A stretch of 64,000 nt of DNA, taken from assembly GCF_013373865.1 (NCBI RefSeq), contig NC_050475.1, positions 13,241,821-13,305,820 of the forward strand, written 5' to 3'. Source of the stretch: Monomorium pharaonis (taxonomy: Eukaryota; Arthropoda; Insecta; Hymenoptera; Formicidae). Position numbers and translations under genes: made by a program. Positions within the stretch are counted from its first letter, which is position 1, and every line of letters starts with the position of its first letter. Below the pieces are notes generated by a model. It saw nothing but the letters and a program-made list of their open reading frames with translations, had not been told where the DNA came from and did not search any database. Of this stretch, positions 45,871 to 57,875 are shown in pieces.

Positions 45871-47659
45871 GACGCAGGAGTGAGGAGTGCATCTCCCCCT
45901 CGCCGGCGTCGCGGTCGCCCGCCAGACTCGGTGGGCGGGGACCGCGATCGGGCATTGATGCCCCCGGCCGCCGCCACGACGGCCCCGCTCGGGCCTCCGG
46001 CGGACCACGGGAAGTAACAGAGGACGCCCCCCGGACGACGGGGGAGGAGGAGCAATGGGCGCGCCGGCCTTGAGTTGAATGCGAGGTTGGCGCGAACGAA
46101 CGGGGAGAATGGTCCAGGGAGAGGGCACCGGGAAGGCGGGCCGTTCGACAAAGCCCCTCCCCCCCCTGGACCATAAAAACAACACCCGCCTGCTGGGAGG
46201 GCCCGGCCCGATTACTGGGCGCGGAGCTTCCCCCCCCCCCCATAAATATGCCGCGGGCTGTTGGAGGGGTCGAGGCTACCCGGGGCGACATTTGCCCCTG
46301 CCCTCGACTCCCCCAGCGCAAGTAACAATTCGGGGGACAAACACTAGTCCGTCTCCCTCCCCTCTACACGTCATGAAGAGGGAGAAAGAGTAGTGGCGGC
46401 GAGGGGAGACGGAAAACGACCCGTCTCTTTTCCCCTGCCTTAACTCAGAGGCCGAGTCGGCCAACAAAAACGGCCGACCGGGGGAGCGGGGCTCTCCTTT
46501 CAAAGACGCTCGCCCCGCCCCCCCCCCGACGCGACGCGCGTGTTGGGGGAGGCCCACCGGCAGTTATGCTGGATAGCGATTCTCGGTGGGTCCCCCAAAT
46601 CGCGCCGTCACGGCCAACCGAGGTGGGTTTAGTGGGTAGGACGGGTATTGCACGCAATCGGGAAGGGCTTAGCCTCCCCGATCGCAAACCCATGAGTCCC
46701 ACATAGCCCTCACCCGTGAGTCATCGGCGGCGGGGGTATGCGTAAATGCATTCCCACCTCGTAAAACAAAAAAAAGTCCGATCCGACTCCTCGATCGACT
46801 GTACCCACCCACCCTGAGCCGACGCCACGGCTCTCCTTCTCCGGAGTTCGGGGGCGGGAACGCAGACACTCGATCTCTTTCTCTCGGGTCTCTCACCTCC
46901 CCCTCCATGTTTTCACATCTTCTCCTAGATTCCATGTGAGGAGAGCCACGAGGCCCGCCATTGCCTCATCGCTTCCCCCACACTTCCTCCACCACCGAAA
47001 GACCTCATCCCAAACAAGGATGAGATCCTCCCATTCTGCGGTGCAGGAGCACCGAAGCAACGCCGTAAGGATCTCAGTGTCGGCGTCCTCATCCTCACTG
47101 TCTGTCCAGTATCGTCCTCCAGGAATCCTTAAGAATTCTTCCTATCCCCTTCAAAACCTCGTTTTATGGCTCTTCGCCATCCCCCTCCCGCTCTCAATGA
47201 GCCCGTCGCTTGATGACGACACGGGTGAGGCCGGGACTATACCCCCCCCCCCCGCGCCGGCCCCTGGGGCTCCGAGTACCTCTGTGCCGGTAAGCTTTTT
47301 TCCTCGTGTCGTCATTCTCCATAAATTTGGTTTGTTGACAGTGTGTTCTTCACCGGGTTTTCTGTTTTGGGTTTTCCTTCCCATCTCCACCACCACAACA
47401 ACTGTACGGCCTCTGCCGTACTTTGCGCTCTTAGACCGCCGCAGCCGACAGCCCATCTCCCAGAGGACAAGCCCTCTAGAGATCTGGGCAGCAAAGGCCA
47501 CGGGGGGAGCCTTCTCACCACGACAAGGTAGCGCACTACGAGGAGGCCAACGATGATACCTAGCAGCTCCATGATTTTCATAATGCTGCATAAACCGTCA
47601 TTAAACACACAAACTGCAATATCAGTAGCTATATCAAGTGTTGTCTTGCCGCTTGAAAA

Positions 47660-49126
47660 ACTCTTGGTGCTATATTCCAAACTGTAGCATTAAAGCTCTC
47701 ATTCCTATTTTGTGTATAGCCTCCTAAACAACGATTAAACAGATCATCACTTGATAACTTTTCGTAGATAGGCTTAATCGCGTTAAAAACTTCGATACTC
47801 ACAGCTGATTTATGTGAGTAACATTCGAGAGAATTTGTGGCATTGCTCTTCTGTTATGTACATCATGAATCAGCACTGAACGAACATCTCTGATGCTGCA
47901 GTTTTTCATTTGTAGAAATTTTGTGGTATAATATGGCTCAAATATTCTTTTTTCCACAGAATCGTGATTTCTTCTTATTGCCAAACCAAAAAAACACTCA
48001 GTTCATCAATTAATTTTCCTGTGAGTTTTTCTTTTCCACCGAGTCCTTTTATATTTTTTTTAAAATTACGGAGTCGAGTTCCCATGCGTTTTTGTGTAAG
48101 AAATGCATTCCTTTTTTGTACACTTATATCATTGTAAGGCTCAGCATCTAAAATGCCTTTAAATATCTTGCTATCACCGTCACCAACGTAATTTACATAT
48201 TTAACGTTATGTAAATGTTCAGAGCGCTGGAACATTTCAACTACCGCATCGATTTCCATTTTTCCTGCAGATCCTTTGTGATTACATTGGCATTCATTTT
48301 TGTGCGACTTAAACCATTCTTCATGTTCTGCAGTACCTTCCTTTTTTTGCCAAAATTCACATACTTTGTAGTATTTCGACTTTACTTCGATATCGACAAT
48401 TTTAACAGTTAGCCAGCCGATGAGAGATACAATGCCGTAGAGCGACGAAAATCCTCGCTTTCGCCAAGATTCATCTCCCAAAACAGTAATACCATCGTTA
48501 ATTCTTTTAACAATAGACATGGCTTTTTCTTCCTCCTCTGCTCTACGTATATGATTTCGTACTTCCTTCGTAGCCTTCGAAATCATTTTAACAACAGCAT
48601 TATAAAATGATGAATATATTGGCCGCGGGAGATCCATAAATGCACAAAATTTTTTTATACCATTCAACCTGACGTTTAATAATCGCATTGTAAGCGTAAA
48701 TCTACGATTAATTTCATATGCATTTTTAATCAATGAACTATTAGGAAATTCAGTCTTGTCACATTGTTTGCAAGTAATAACAATTTTAAATCCCAAGCCG
48801 CGATTAACGGACTCAGTAAAAGTCACATTGGTTCCACACTTTCTGCACACAACTGCTTGAGAAATGGCATTCATTACAGACATAAAATTAATAAAGCGAT
48901 AACCAAATGCGTTATTTATTTCTACATTATATTTATCTTCAGATAATTTTAGTTTTTTTGCGGACGCACTCAAACCTTTGAAACTCGACTCTGCTTCGAA
49001 ATGATTCAATGGTCGTTTCAATAGAGTTTTTTTTAAGCACCACGTTTTATATTTCGATCTTTTACGGCCTTGATACACTTTTTTATTACTCATGATAGTG
49101 ATAAAAGTTTTTTTATCACTAAACAT
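47660..49126 (-). pseudogene. Kolobok-like transposase, N-terminal and core region
   Basis: The 383-codon frame (47975-49126) has a four-Cys zinc ribbon (CRKCG, 18 residues later CKQC) near residues 90-120. Then come GITVLGDESWRKRGFSSLYG with a probable first catalytic Asp, CQCNHKGSAGKME, and NYVGDGDSKIF, probably the second. A frameshift at about 47985, in a run of A, separates the next part (FEPYYTTKFLQMKN). Near 47700 ESFNA-type codons and MEYSTKSFSSGKTTLDIA follow. I infer the catalytic residues from family pattern only. Confidence 0.8.
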
Positions 49127-49677
49127 AAAGTTAATTTACATTAGTAGAAACGGACCTGAGCTATAGAATCGTTTTTTTTTTCCAAAGAATTACTAATGCC
49201 ATCTACAATTACTTGGGGAAGCTCATTATTCGAAAGTAAGTTACTTTTTACTTATGGAATTCAAAGATCTAAGTGTGCGCGGCGGCCGTGCTGAGATACG
49301 CTCAAAACGGCGCTGCGACTGTACGTTCATAAAAACATCATAAAAATGTTTTAAGCTATAAAACCAATTGGAACTTGTTTTTAAGACATTAAGGCATTAT
49401 TTAAGCAAAACAAATTTTTTTCGATTTTTTGAAAATTTTACAGCGGTATAATCCCTTAATGTTGCACTCGTACGGTTTAGTGCGACACGAGTCCAGTGTC
49501 AGTATCAGGCGACCGAATCTACTATTATTTTTATATTATGATTAATTAAAAAATAAATCAACTGTTATATTATACTTTCTAAGTTGATTAATTTTTATAT
49601 GCATTACCCAACATGCAAATTTCTATAAATACATCATATTTTTGCTTAATTTCTGCTTAATTTTCGAGAGGTTTTCA

Positions 49678-49931
49678 AAGGACCTCGCACAATTTATATG
49701 AAAAAAAAGCTCGGTCAATTTCCTTGAATTTTTTATATATCATAGTACTTATAGTCCTAATAAAAAATTACAATTTGTGCGATCTTTATATGTCTAGTTT
49801 CGGAGATAAAAATTTTTGAAAATTTCTATTTTAAGGTTCACTGCGTGCGTTTGCACTTGTCAACTTGCTCGCATATGTATATATACACACATATCTGCAT
49901 GTATAAATGTTGCGACACTGTGTGCGCGCGC

Positions 49932-49992
<61 letters not shown>

Positions 49993-50181
49993 ACAGAGTA
50001 AGCAAAATCCAAACGATCTAATACTCATTGATTAATAATAACGTTGTAATATTAATTAACACTTCCTTCACACACACGCACACACACACACATACAGACG
50101 GGATCAGATTTCTGCCACGTCCACGCCGTTGATTCTGAGTAACGCCAAGAGCAGGATTTACACGCGCGCGCGCGCACACAC

Positions 50182-50218
<37 letters not shown>

Positions 50219-50462
50219 TTGTCGCAAACATTTTTACATGCAGATATATGTGTATATATACATATGCAAGCAAGTTGACAAGTGCAAACGCACGCAGTAA
50301 ATCTTAAAATAGTAATTTTCAAAAATTTTTATTTCCGAAACTAGACATAGAAAGGTCGCACAAATTGTAATTTTTCATTAAGGCTATAAGTACTACAATA
50401 TATAAAAAATTCAAGGCAATTGATCGAGCTTTTTTTTTATATAAATTGTGCGGGGTCCTTTT
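49678..50462. mobile_element. Foldback element with about 270-bp arms and GT/GC tracts
   Basis: The left end GGACCTCGCACAATTTATAT pairs with the right end complement. The arms stay paired through CATATGTATATATACACA-like words. The centre carries GC and TG tracts (49921-49990) and CA tracts (50070-50220). It lies just before host exon 4. Confidence 0.8.
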
Positions 50463-51129
50463 TTAATAATGTTATTGTATTTAAGAGATCAAATATCTGT
50501 ATGAAACGGTTTTTTCAATTATACGTACCTTTAGAATCCTAAATCAGCCTTTTTTAAATTGTCGTTTTTAATTCATTACAATTTTATTTACATTTTAAAC
50601 GTTTTAAAACTTTGTTTTGTTAATATTTTGGTTTTACAAATTTAAAATTGTTTACTGCTTTTGTTAATTTAAATTAAAAAATATTTAAGAAACGATTTTT
50701 TATTTAATCTTGTTTTAGCATTAAAAAAGTAACTGAAAGAGTAACGGAATCATTATTTTTTAAGTAACGGTAACAGCAACTATTACTTTTAAAAAGTAAC
50801 CCATTTCTAATAAACATTTATTAAAAATTTGTTATCTTTAATTGATTTATTATCGAGGTTATTATATTTACAAGCACATATAATAAAAAAGACTTAACGT
50901 CAAAATTAAAATTTTTTTTATTTATAAATATTATATATAACAAATTTATTTTTGTTGTAATAAATATTTTGTTTTTACTTAGTTTGTTTTAATATTGTTA
51001 TAGTGTTTTTTGAAATATGTAGTATTGTTTTTAATAAATTAGGCATCATTTAGAGTTCAGGTACTACATAACTATTCTTTAATTTTTTGTGATTGTCTAT
51101 TATGTAATATTGTATATTTATAATTTCAG

Positions 51130-51251
51130 TTTATTTGTCACATTCCATGTCGCAAGATGGATTATATTTTATATTTAAAATGCTGCTGCCTTCTTTGAAA
51201 AACAAAATTGTGCTTGATGTAGGATCAAGACTAGGTGCGATTCTTTATGGG
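51130..51251 (+). CDS. Predicted methyltransferase gene, exon 4 (SAM-binding motif I)
   Basis: The acceptor is AATTTCAG (ending 51129) and the donor is TATGGG|GTAAGA. With the A from exon 3 the frame reads IYLSHSMSQDGLYFIFKML and then KNKIVLDVGSRLGAILYG. LDVGSRLG is a classical glycine-rich motif I that binds S-adenosylmethionine. Phase, splice sites and continuity from the CxxC module all support one gene. The following exons, which should carry the acidic motif II, are not found up to 64000. Specific substrate unknown. Confidence 0.8.
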
Positions 51252-51610
51252 GTAAGACAATATACAAATATTAATAAAATTTCAACAAAATTTCGATGAA
51301 CTTAACTTGACTCATTAATGCTTGAAAGTCAAAAATTTTCTGCCCACTTTCGATTTTCTTGGATTAAATCATGAGCAATTTCAACAGAAATGTATATTTT
51401 TCTTTTGTAGGGTATGCTCTTTCCGAATTTGTCGTGAAAATTAAGTTTTGTCCATTCGAAAAAAAAAAGTAAACAAAAGAGAACACAAAAAAATAGTATT
51501 TTCAAGGATAAATCTTTGTTTTTAGAATGGAATGAGAGTAGGAATAAGGTTAAAACCCCATCCATTGATGGACCCAATAATTGTACCTTGAGATACACAT
51601 AAATAAAAGG

Positions 51611-52323
51611 TGGGAAATATTATGGCGGTGTCAAAATGGCGGCAAAATGAAGAAAATTCATGAAATACAGCATTTTTTCGCTACAATTCAACGATAATCG
51701 AGATTTTATATCTAATTCATGATTCTAAGTGATAACTTCGATAAGTTTACTTGATATTAGCTGATATTTGTACTTCTGAAAAAGGCGGACTTGATATGGC
51801 GGCCAAAATCTCATGGAACTATTGAAAAAGTATGTTTTTTTCACTTTTTTCAGTGATCCTCGTTCATTTATAATCAATAATGTGAAGCATCTTCCATAAA
51901 TACGTGAATGAGTAATGATAAGAATACATTACATTCTGTGCTATCATAAAAAGTTCATTATCACCCTCGTCCCTTAGCCACATGAACTTTGACACAGAAT
52001 GTAATGGATTCTTATCACTACCATTTCACGTATTTATGGAAAATGTTTTACATTATTGATTATTAATGAACGAGGATTACTGAGAAAAGTGAAGAGAATC
52101 TATTTTTTCAACGATTCCGTGAAATTTAATTGTCATATCAAGTCTGTCATTTTCAGAAGTAGAAATATCAACTAATATCAAGTAAACTTATCAAAGCTAT
52201 CATTTAAAATCATGAATTAGATGTTAAAATCTCTATTATTGTTGAATTATAGCGAAAAAATGCTGTATTTCGTGAATTTCTTTGATTTTGCCGCTATTTT
52301 AATACTGCCGTGATATTTTCGGG
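51611..52323. mobile_element. Foldback MITE (ATGGCGG / CCGCCAT type), arms about 330 bp
   Basis: The left GGAAATATTATGGCGG pairs with the right GCCGTGATATTTTC, and pairing continues inward (for example TACGTGAATGAGTAATGATA region). It lies about 360 bp after exon 4. No gene. Confidence 0.75.
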
Positions 52324-52595
52324 TTCTCTCTTTTTTTGGTACACGTAACGATTGGACACGGCTCGATTGGACACCGCACAATTGGACACCGCATTATTGG
52401 ACATCGCATTATTGGACACCGCACAGTCTTCTAGTGAAAAACATTAATATATTATATGACAGATTATCTAACCTTAAAAACATTTGGTAGAAAAAAGCTT
52501 CGCTCTGCCAGAAAAAAAACGTTAACGTCAAACGTCTATATACGTATTTTTACGAGCATCTCGTTTTACGTGGAAAGTCGTAAACCCATGTGGTG

Positions 52596-53308
52596 CACAT
52601 GATGTAATAAGAAAGGTGAATCAACATCACGTATGCGCAGTAGTCGATGTCTCGACCAATAAAAATTGGGTCCAATTGTTCGAAATTAAATATGGCTGCA
52701 GCCATGATGAGAAGGTAATGTGCATAGTACCATAGTAGTAGTGAGCAAAGTGACCATTGGAAATAATTTATTATTATCTAATAAAATATGATTAAAAAAT
52801 TAGTAATGACAACTGTTTGTACATCCTATTACATCCTATCAAATATCAAGGTAAATGTACAAATGCCAAGACATACAATTATATGCGAATGTTTAGATAT
52901 AAATGTCCCAGCATTGGTACTTTTATCTTACCATTGATATTATAACGTCTTATTCAATAATGTAGATAGACAGGTGGAAAAAATAGAGATAGAATCATAA
53001 AAAAAATAAAAAATAAAGATAAAATCATGCTTACAATACAGAGATTATATTATTTACTAATTTAGTATAGGTTATTATTTCTCTTATTACAAAGGCATTT
53101 TTGTACTGCGCTTGTACTATTCTCAATATTTTTACATAATTCTTTCAAATATCTGCATTTTAAGTACACGCGATTAATATTCTAAATATATATGATTGTG
53201 TCGTGTTCGAATTGCGCGGTGCATTTGGACCCAAATTTCATTGGCTCCGCTCATCGTGCCGCCATCGCTATATGCGCAATGGTACACCTTTCTTATTACA
53301 TCATAGTG
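52596..53308. mobile_element. MITE inside foldback G
   Basis: The ends CACATGATGTAATAAGAAAGG and CCTTTCTTATTACATCATAGTG are inverted, with GTG on both sides. A second inverted pair, AATTGGGTCCAATTG-like, lies 80 bp inward. Removing it restores the anchor word found in the other foldback cores. Confidence 0.75.
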
Positions 53309-53443
53309 GTGTAAAGAATGCTTCGCGCGTACGGGCGCGCGCACACACACGCACGTGGGGGTGCAAGGGCCTTCACCCTCCTCTCGCACCCATCCCGTCC
53401 AAATTGAGACCCATGTAAATTGTACTGGAAATCTGCAAACACT

Positions 53444-53664
<221 letters not shown>

Positions 53665-54008
53665 TCCAATCGTATCGTGTCCAAACGGGATACTTTTAAC
53701 CTCCCGATATTTTTAACCTTTTATTTGCGTGCATTTCTAGAATACAATTATTGGGTCTACTAATGAATGGGGTTTCAATTTTATTTCTACTCTCTTTCCA
53801 TTCTAAAAACGGAGATTTTCTCTCGAAAATATTGTTTGTGTTTCTTTTTTGACTACACTTTTTTTCGCGTAAACAAAACTTAATTTCAACGACAGATTTA
53901 GAAAGAGCATACCCGAAAGTAATAGGATATACATTACTGCTTGAATTGCTCATGATTTGATGAGTATCCAAGAGAATCGAAGATGAGCAGAAAATGTTGA
54001 ACTATTAA

Positions 54009-54164
54009 GCCCGGTTCCACAACTCACGGTTAAATTAACTGGCCGATTATTCCATTGGAATTGACCAATCGTATTTGGTAATTTTGCTTAACGACAAATA
54101 CGATTGGTCAATTTTAATGGAATAATCGGCCAGTTAATTTAACCGTGAATTGTGGAACCGGGCC
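54009..54164. mobile_element. TTAA-type MITE (GCCCGGTTCCACAA)
   Basis: The inverted ends GCCCGGTTCCACAA / TTGTGGAACCGGGC are flanked by TTAA (54005-54008) and TTAG. The interior is a near-perfect palindrome. It belongs to the GGGCC-ended class seen at 25-26 kb. Confidence 0.8.
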
Positions 54165-54199
54165 TTAGGCGTTAATGGATTAACGTATCACTAAATGTG

Positions 54200-54608
54200 A
54201 TAAAATTTTAATGTGTATGCAAAAAATTTCTATTTTTTTGAGATTATGTTTTGTATTCGGCAAAAAGGAAATGACATTTTAATAAGAATTTAATGACAAT
54301 GTAAGGAAATTTTAATAAAAATGAATATTGTTTAATGAAAAATGTAATTTTATTGAATTTTTGATAAAATTACAATAAAAATCTTGGACTTGGTTAGGTG
54401 AAGCGAGAGTGTGCGGACGCATGGCGTATGAGTGCGACTATAAGGTTGTAATTAAAGCGGAATTAGGTAAGATAGAATAAGTGTTTATTGATAGGTGACT
54501 AGAGAGGTGGTCAAGAGCGTAGGACAATTGGAGGGAATTGCGAGAGGTAAGGCGAAAAGATCTAGGAAGCAGAAAACAGACGGAGAGGTTAGGAGGTTAG
54601 GTTAAATT
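54200..54608. other. Non-coding spacer
   Basis: AT-rich, then G-rich purine sequence, with no gene, TIR or RNA recognised. Confidence 0.4.
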
Positions 54609-55100
54609 GTGGAGTGGCACCCGTTTGGCCACGTCAATATTGGCCACGGTCCCGATTGGCCACGTCAATATTGACCACGTCAATATTGACCACGTCAATA
54701 TTGGCCACGTCATTATTGGCCACGTCATTATTGACCACGATCCCGATTGACCACGGGGTGGATTGGTCACGTCATTATTGGCCACGTCATTATGGGCCAC
54801 GCGTCATTATTGGCCACGCGTGATATTGCCCACGTCAATAATGGCCACGTCAATATTGGCCACGCGTCAATATTGACCACGTCATTATTGCTCACGCGTC
54901 ATTATTGCCCACGTCACTATTGACCACGCGTCATTATTGCCCACGCGTCATTGTTGCCCATGTCAATATTAATCAATTTTTTTGCTTAGTGTGGAAAGTT
55001 GCAAATCCATGTAGTGCAGAGAAATACTTTGCACACATACACACACACACACACACACGGGGGGGCGGGTGCAAGGGGGGCCTTCGGCCCCCTTTGAAGA
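54609..55100. repeat. Foldback arm C with anchor, CA tract and GC hairpin
   Basis: Starting GAGTGGCACCCGTTTGGCC, 15-bp units such as GGCCACGTCAATATT run to 54970. The anchor (GTTGCAAATCCATGTAGTGC), a CA tract (55032-55059) and the hairpin GGTGCAAGGGGGGCCTTCGG follow. No right arm follows; the LINE begins instead. Confidence 0.8.
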
Positions 55101-55563
55101 ATAGGAGAAATAGGTATAGAAGAAGAGGCGATAGGAATCGGTAGGAGAAGTAAAGATAAGACAATAGGTAATAATGGAAAGGAGATCTCGTAGAGTTTGT
55201 TAATGACATAGGAGGATATACCTTGAACAACAAAAGGCAATAGGAAAGGAGAATTTACGTACACAGGAACTAGAGGTAACACTGTTATAGACTATGTTAT
55301 TGCATGTGAAGAGTGTAGTATGATTATGAAATTTAATGTTGAAGAAAGAGTGGACTCAGATCACATGCCCCTGTCGGTGAACATGAATATGGAATGGGAG
55401 CAGAGAAAAGAAGAGGAACAAGAATCAATGGAAAGGAGGACAAAGACACTCTGGGATGTAGAATCAAGAGCCTTGTACGAGGAAAGGACAGAGATAGCGG
55501 AGTGGACAAAAAATCTGAAAAATGAAACAATGGAGGAAATTTGAAAAAATCTAAAGGAAACGA
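55101..55563 (+). pseudogene. LINE endonuclease (APE-type) C-terminal part
   Basis: The frame near 55230-55380 reads TGTRGNTVIDYVIACEE and then SDHMPLSV, the conserved SDH box of APE-like LINE endonucleases. EN would nick target DNA. The first half is missing and stops interrupt it. The linker continues to 55563, where foldback D is inserted, and resumes at 56263. Confidence 0.75.
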
Positions 55564-55572
55564 TATTATAGG

Positions 55573-56253
55573 CGAGAGACCTTTATTTGCGCATAGTACA
55601 ATTGGACACGTTGCAATTGCCCACCGTGCTATTAGACACGAAACATTGCACACCGTTCAATTGCGCACAGTTTGTTTGGACACAGTTCAATTGGACACCG
55701 TTCGTTTGGACACCGCTCGATTGAACAACGTTTAATTGGACACCGTTTGATTGGACACAGTTCGATTGGACACCGTTCGATTGGACACAGTTCGATTGGA
55801 TACCATTCAATTGCGCATCGTTCGATTGCGCACTGTTCAATTGCACACTGTTCAATTGCACACCATTTAAGTCGCAAACCCATGTGGCGCAGTGAATCCT
55901 TTACATACACACACACACGGGGGGTGCAAGGGGGACCTTTGGCCCCCTCCCGCACCCACCCCGTCCAAGTCAATAACCCATGTACACATTGCAAACGCAG
56001 CCATAATGTATGAATATTTAATATGCGTTTGATTGAACGGTGTGCAATTGAACAGTGTGCAACTGAACGGTGTTCAATTGAACGGTGTGCAACTGAACGG
56101 TGTCCAATCGAACTGTGTCCAATCGAACGGTGTCCAATCAAACGGTGTCCAATTAAACGGTGCGCAATTGAACGGTGCGCAATGTTTCGTGTCTAATAGC
56201 ACGGTGGGTAATTGCAATATGTCCAATTGTACTGTGCGCCACTGAACTTCTTC
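55573..56253. mobile_element. Complete foldback element D inside a LINE ORF
   Basis: The left arm (55588-55868) and right arm (56035-56240) are inverted arrays of 15-bp units such as CAATTGCGCACCGTT. The core is the anchor CGCAAACCCATGTGGCGCAG, a CA tract, GC hairpin (55918-55970), and GTCCAAGTCAATAACCCATG. Flanks TATTATAGG (55564-55572) and TATTAGAAG (56254-56262) are a possible 9-bp duplication with two mismatches. Confidence 0.8.
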
Positions 56254-56262
56254 TATTAGAAG

Positions 56263-57871
56263 CCATGATAAAGAAAGTAGTATTTTGGAAGAGGAGAAAA
56301 GTAGGACACAAGGAATGGTGGGACAGGAGCCGTACCAGAGAAAAAGGGAAAGAACGCAGAGTCCTAGGAAAATTGAGGAAAGGAAAGATTACAAGGGAGG
56401 CGTACATAAAAAACAAGAACAAATTAAGAACTTTCAAAAATATGTAAAATGGAAAGAAGAAAAATTGGAACTTAGAAATCTGAAGAATGCAACGGAGGTA
56501 TAGAAGTACATAAATAAAAGAAAAGAAAGAAGAGCGAAGATAAGAAATAATATAGGAAAGGAAGAGTAGAAAAGACACTTCAGGAAACTGCTAGAGAGAA
56601 CGGATATAAAGGAGAATGGTAATACTATAGAAGATGATGAGCTAAGCGGAGAAATCGAAAATGAAGAGGAAATTGGAGATATACTGATTAATGAAGAGAT
56701 AGTTGGAAGAGCGATAGAGAGGCTGAGAAACAAGAAAATACCAGAAATAGACGGGATACCTCTAGAGGCATGGCGTTACGGTGGCATAGCTATTAGAAAA
56801 GGTTTCAGGAGCTAATAAAGATTTGGTTCGGCAGCAGCATTCCAAAGGACTGGAATACAAGCGTGGTTCTACTACTGTATAAAAAGGGTGACCAGGAAAG
56901 GACAGAAAATTATAAGGGTATTTCCCTGCTTTGCTCTGCATATAAAATCTACGCAGAGATTATAAGAGGAATTCTAGAGGAAGAAACGGAGAAGTTGAGA
57001 GTATTACCTAAAAGTCAAGAAGGCTTTAGGAAAGAAAGAGGAACGATGGTGAATATCTTCATATTAAACTATGTGGTATAGAGGGAAAAATTTAATGAAA
57101 TTTAATGAAAATAAGATTTTCGCTCTTTTCGTGGATTTGAAAGCGGCTTTCGATAACATAAGAAAGGAAAAGTTATGGAATATACTAAGAGAAACAGGTA
57201 TAAGGAAGCAGATAATTAGGAGATTGAAGAAGATATATAAGTGTACGAAGGTGACAGTGAAGACTGAGGAAGGGATGACAGAAGAATTCTACACGAGCAA
57301 AGAAGTTAGACAGGAATGTGTGATGAGTTCACTACTTTTTAATCTGTATATAGCTGATTTAGATAATTATTTGAGTAAAAGAAGGATAGGTGATATAAAA
57401 TTAGGTAATAAAAGGATACGGTCGCTTGCCTGCACGGATGATATGGTTTTGCTGGCGAAAAATAGAGTAGGTTTGATGGATTCGCTTAAGCAGTTTTTAA
57501 AAATCAAAGATTTAGAGTTAAACACAGGAAAAACAAAGGTAATGATATTTCATAGAAGCGGAAAAGAAAAAATAGATAGATGAAAATGGAAACATAGGGA
57601 ATTAGAAGAAGTAAATTCCTTTAAATACTTAGGTTGTTTTTAATAGAAAAGGAGATTATAGAAATTATATAAAGGATTTAGGAATGTAAGACAAATTGGC
57701 AGCTAATAGGGTGTGGGGATTAGGAGAAAGTTTGTAAAAATGATTTTAATAGGAGATGGGTGTTATTTAGTTACCTAGTCAAAAGTGTTATGTCATATGG
57801 TGTGGGAATATGGGAATGGGAAGAAAAGAAAGAATAAAAAAAAGTAATGCTGGACTCCGTTAGATAAATTT
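56263..57871 (+). pseudogene. LINE reverse transcriptase
   Basis: After the insertion the linker resumes (VVFWKRRKVGHKEWWDRS). RT begins near 56855 (LYKKGDQERTENYKGISLL), then QEGFRKERGTMVNI, motif A FALFVDLKAAFDNI, motif B RQECVMSSLLFNLYI, and motif C CTDDMVLLA, where the usual Tyr-Ala is changed. A thumb-like end near 57600 reads SFKYLGCF. Frameshifts at 56815 and 57070 and stops show it is dead. I do not assign a clade. Confidence 0.85.
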
Positions 57872-57875
57872 TTAA

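Larger units (their letters stand above)
43208..47546 (-). mobile_element. R1-clade non-LTR retrotransposon, rearranged, with 14-bp target duplication
   Basis: It is flanked by CCAACGACGATACC (43194-43207) and CCAACGATGATACC (47547-47560). An eight-T run at 43208-43215 on the plus strand is the poly(A) tail of a minus-strand element. It is GC-rich, unlike its host. ORF1 knuckles lie on the minus strand, most of ORF2 is absent, and an RT fragment is inverted. Kolobok copy 2 shows the empty site. Confidence 0.75.
42675..49455 (-). mobile_element. Kolobok-like DNA transposon, copy 1 (interrupted)
   Basis: The inverted ends GGGGTTATATCACTGTA and TACAGCGGTATAATCCC are flanked by TTAA on both sides (42671-42674 and 49456-49459). 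TTAA duplication with a zinc-ribbon transposase of the Mutator-like domain type fits the Kolobok superfamily. The transposase runs on the minus strand and is split by an R1-type insertion at 43208-47546. Confidence 0.8.

Noticed and set aside
45740..46321. 193-codon minus-strand ORF and overlapping frames
   Set aside because: Low-complexity Gly/Arg/Pro composition in GC-rich R1 5' sequence; overlapping frames are equally open and no domain is recognisable.
54611..54970. CRISPR-like array of regular repeats
   Set aside because: Units are contiguous 15-bp repeats without spacers, there are no cas genes, and the genome is eukaryotic.
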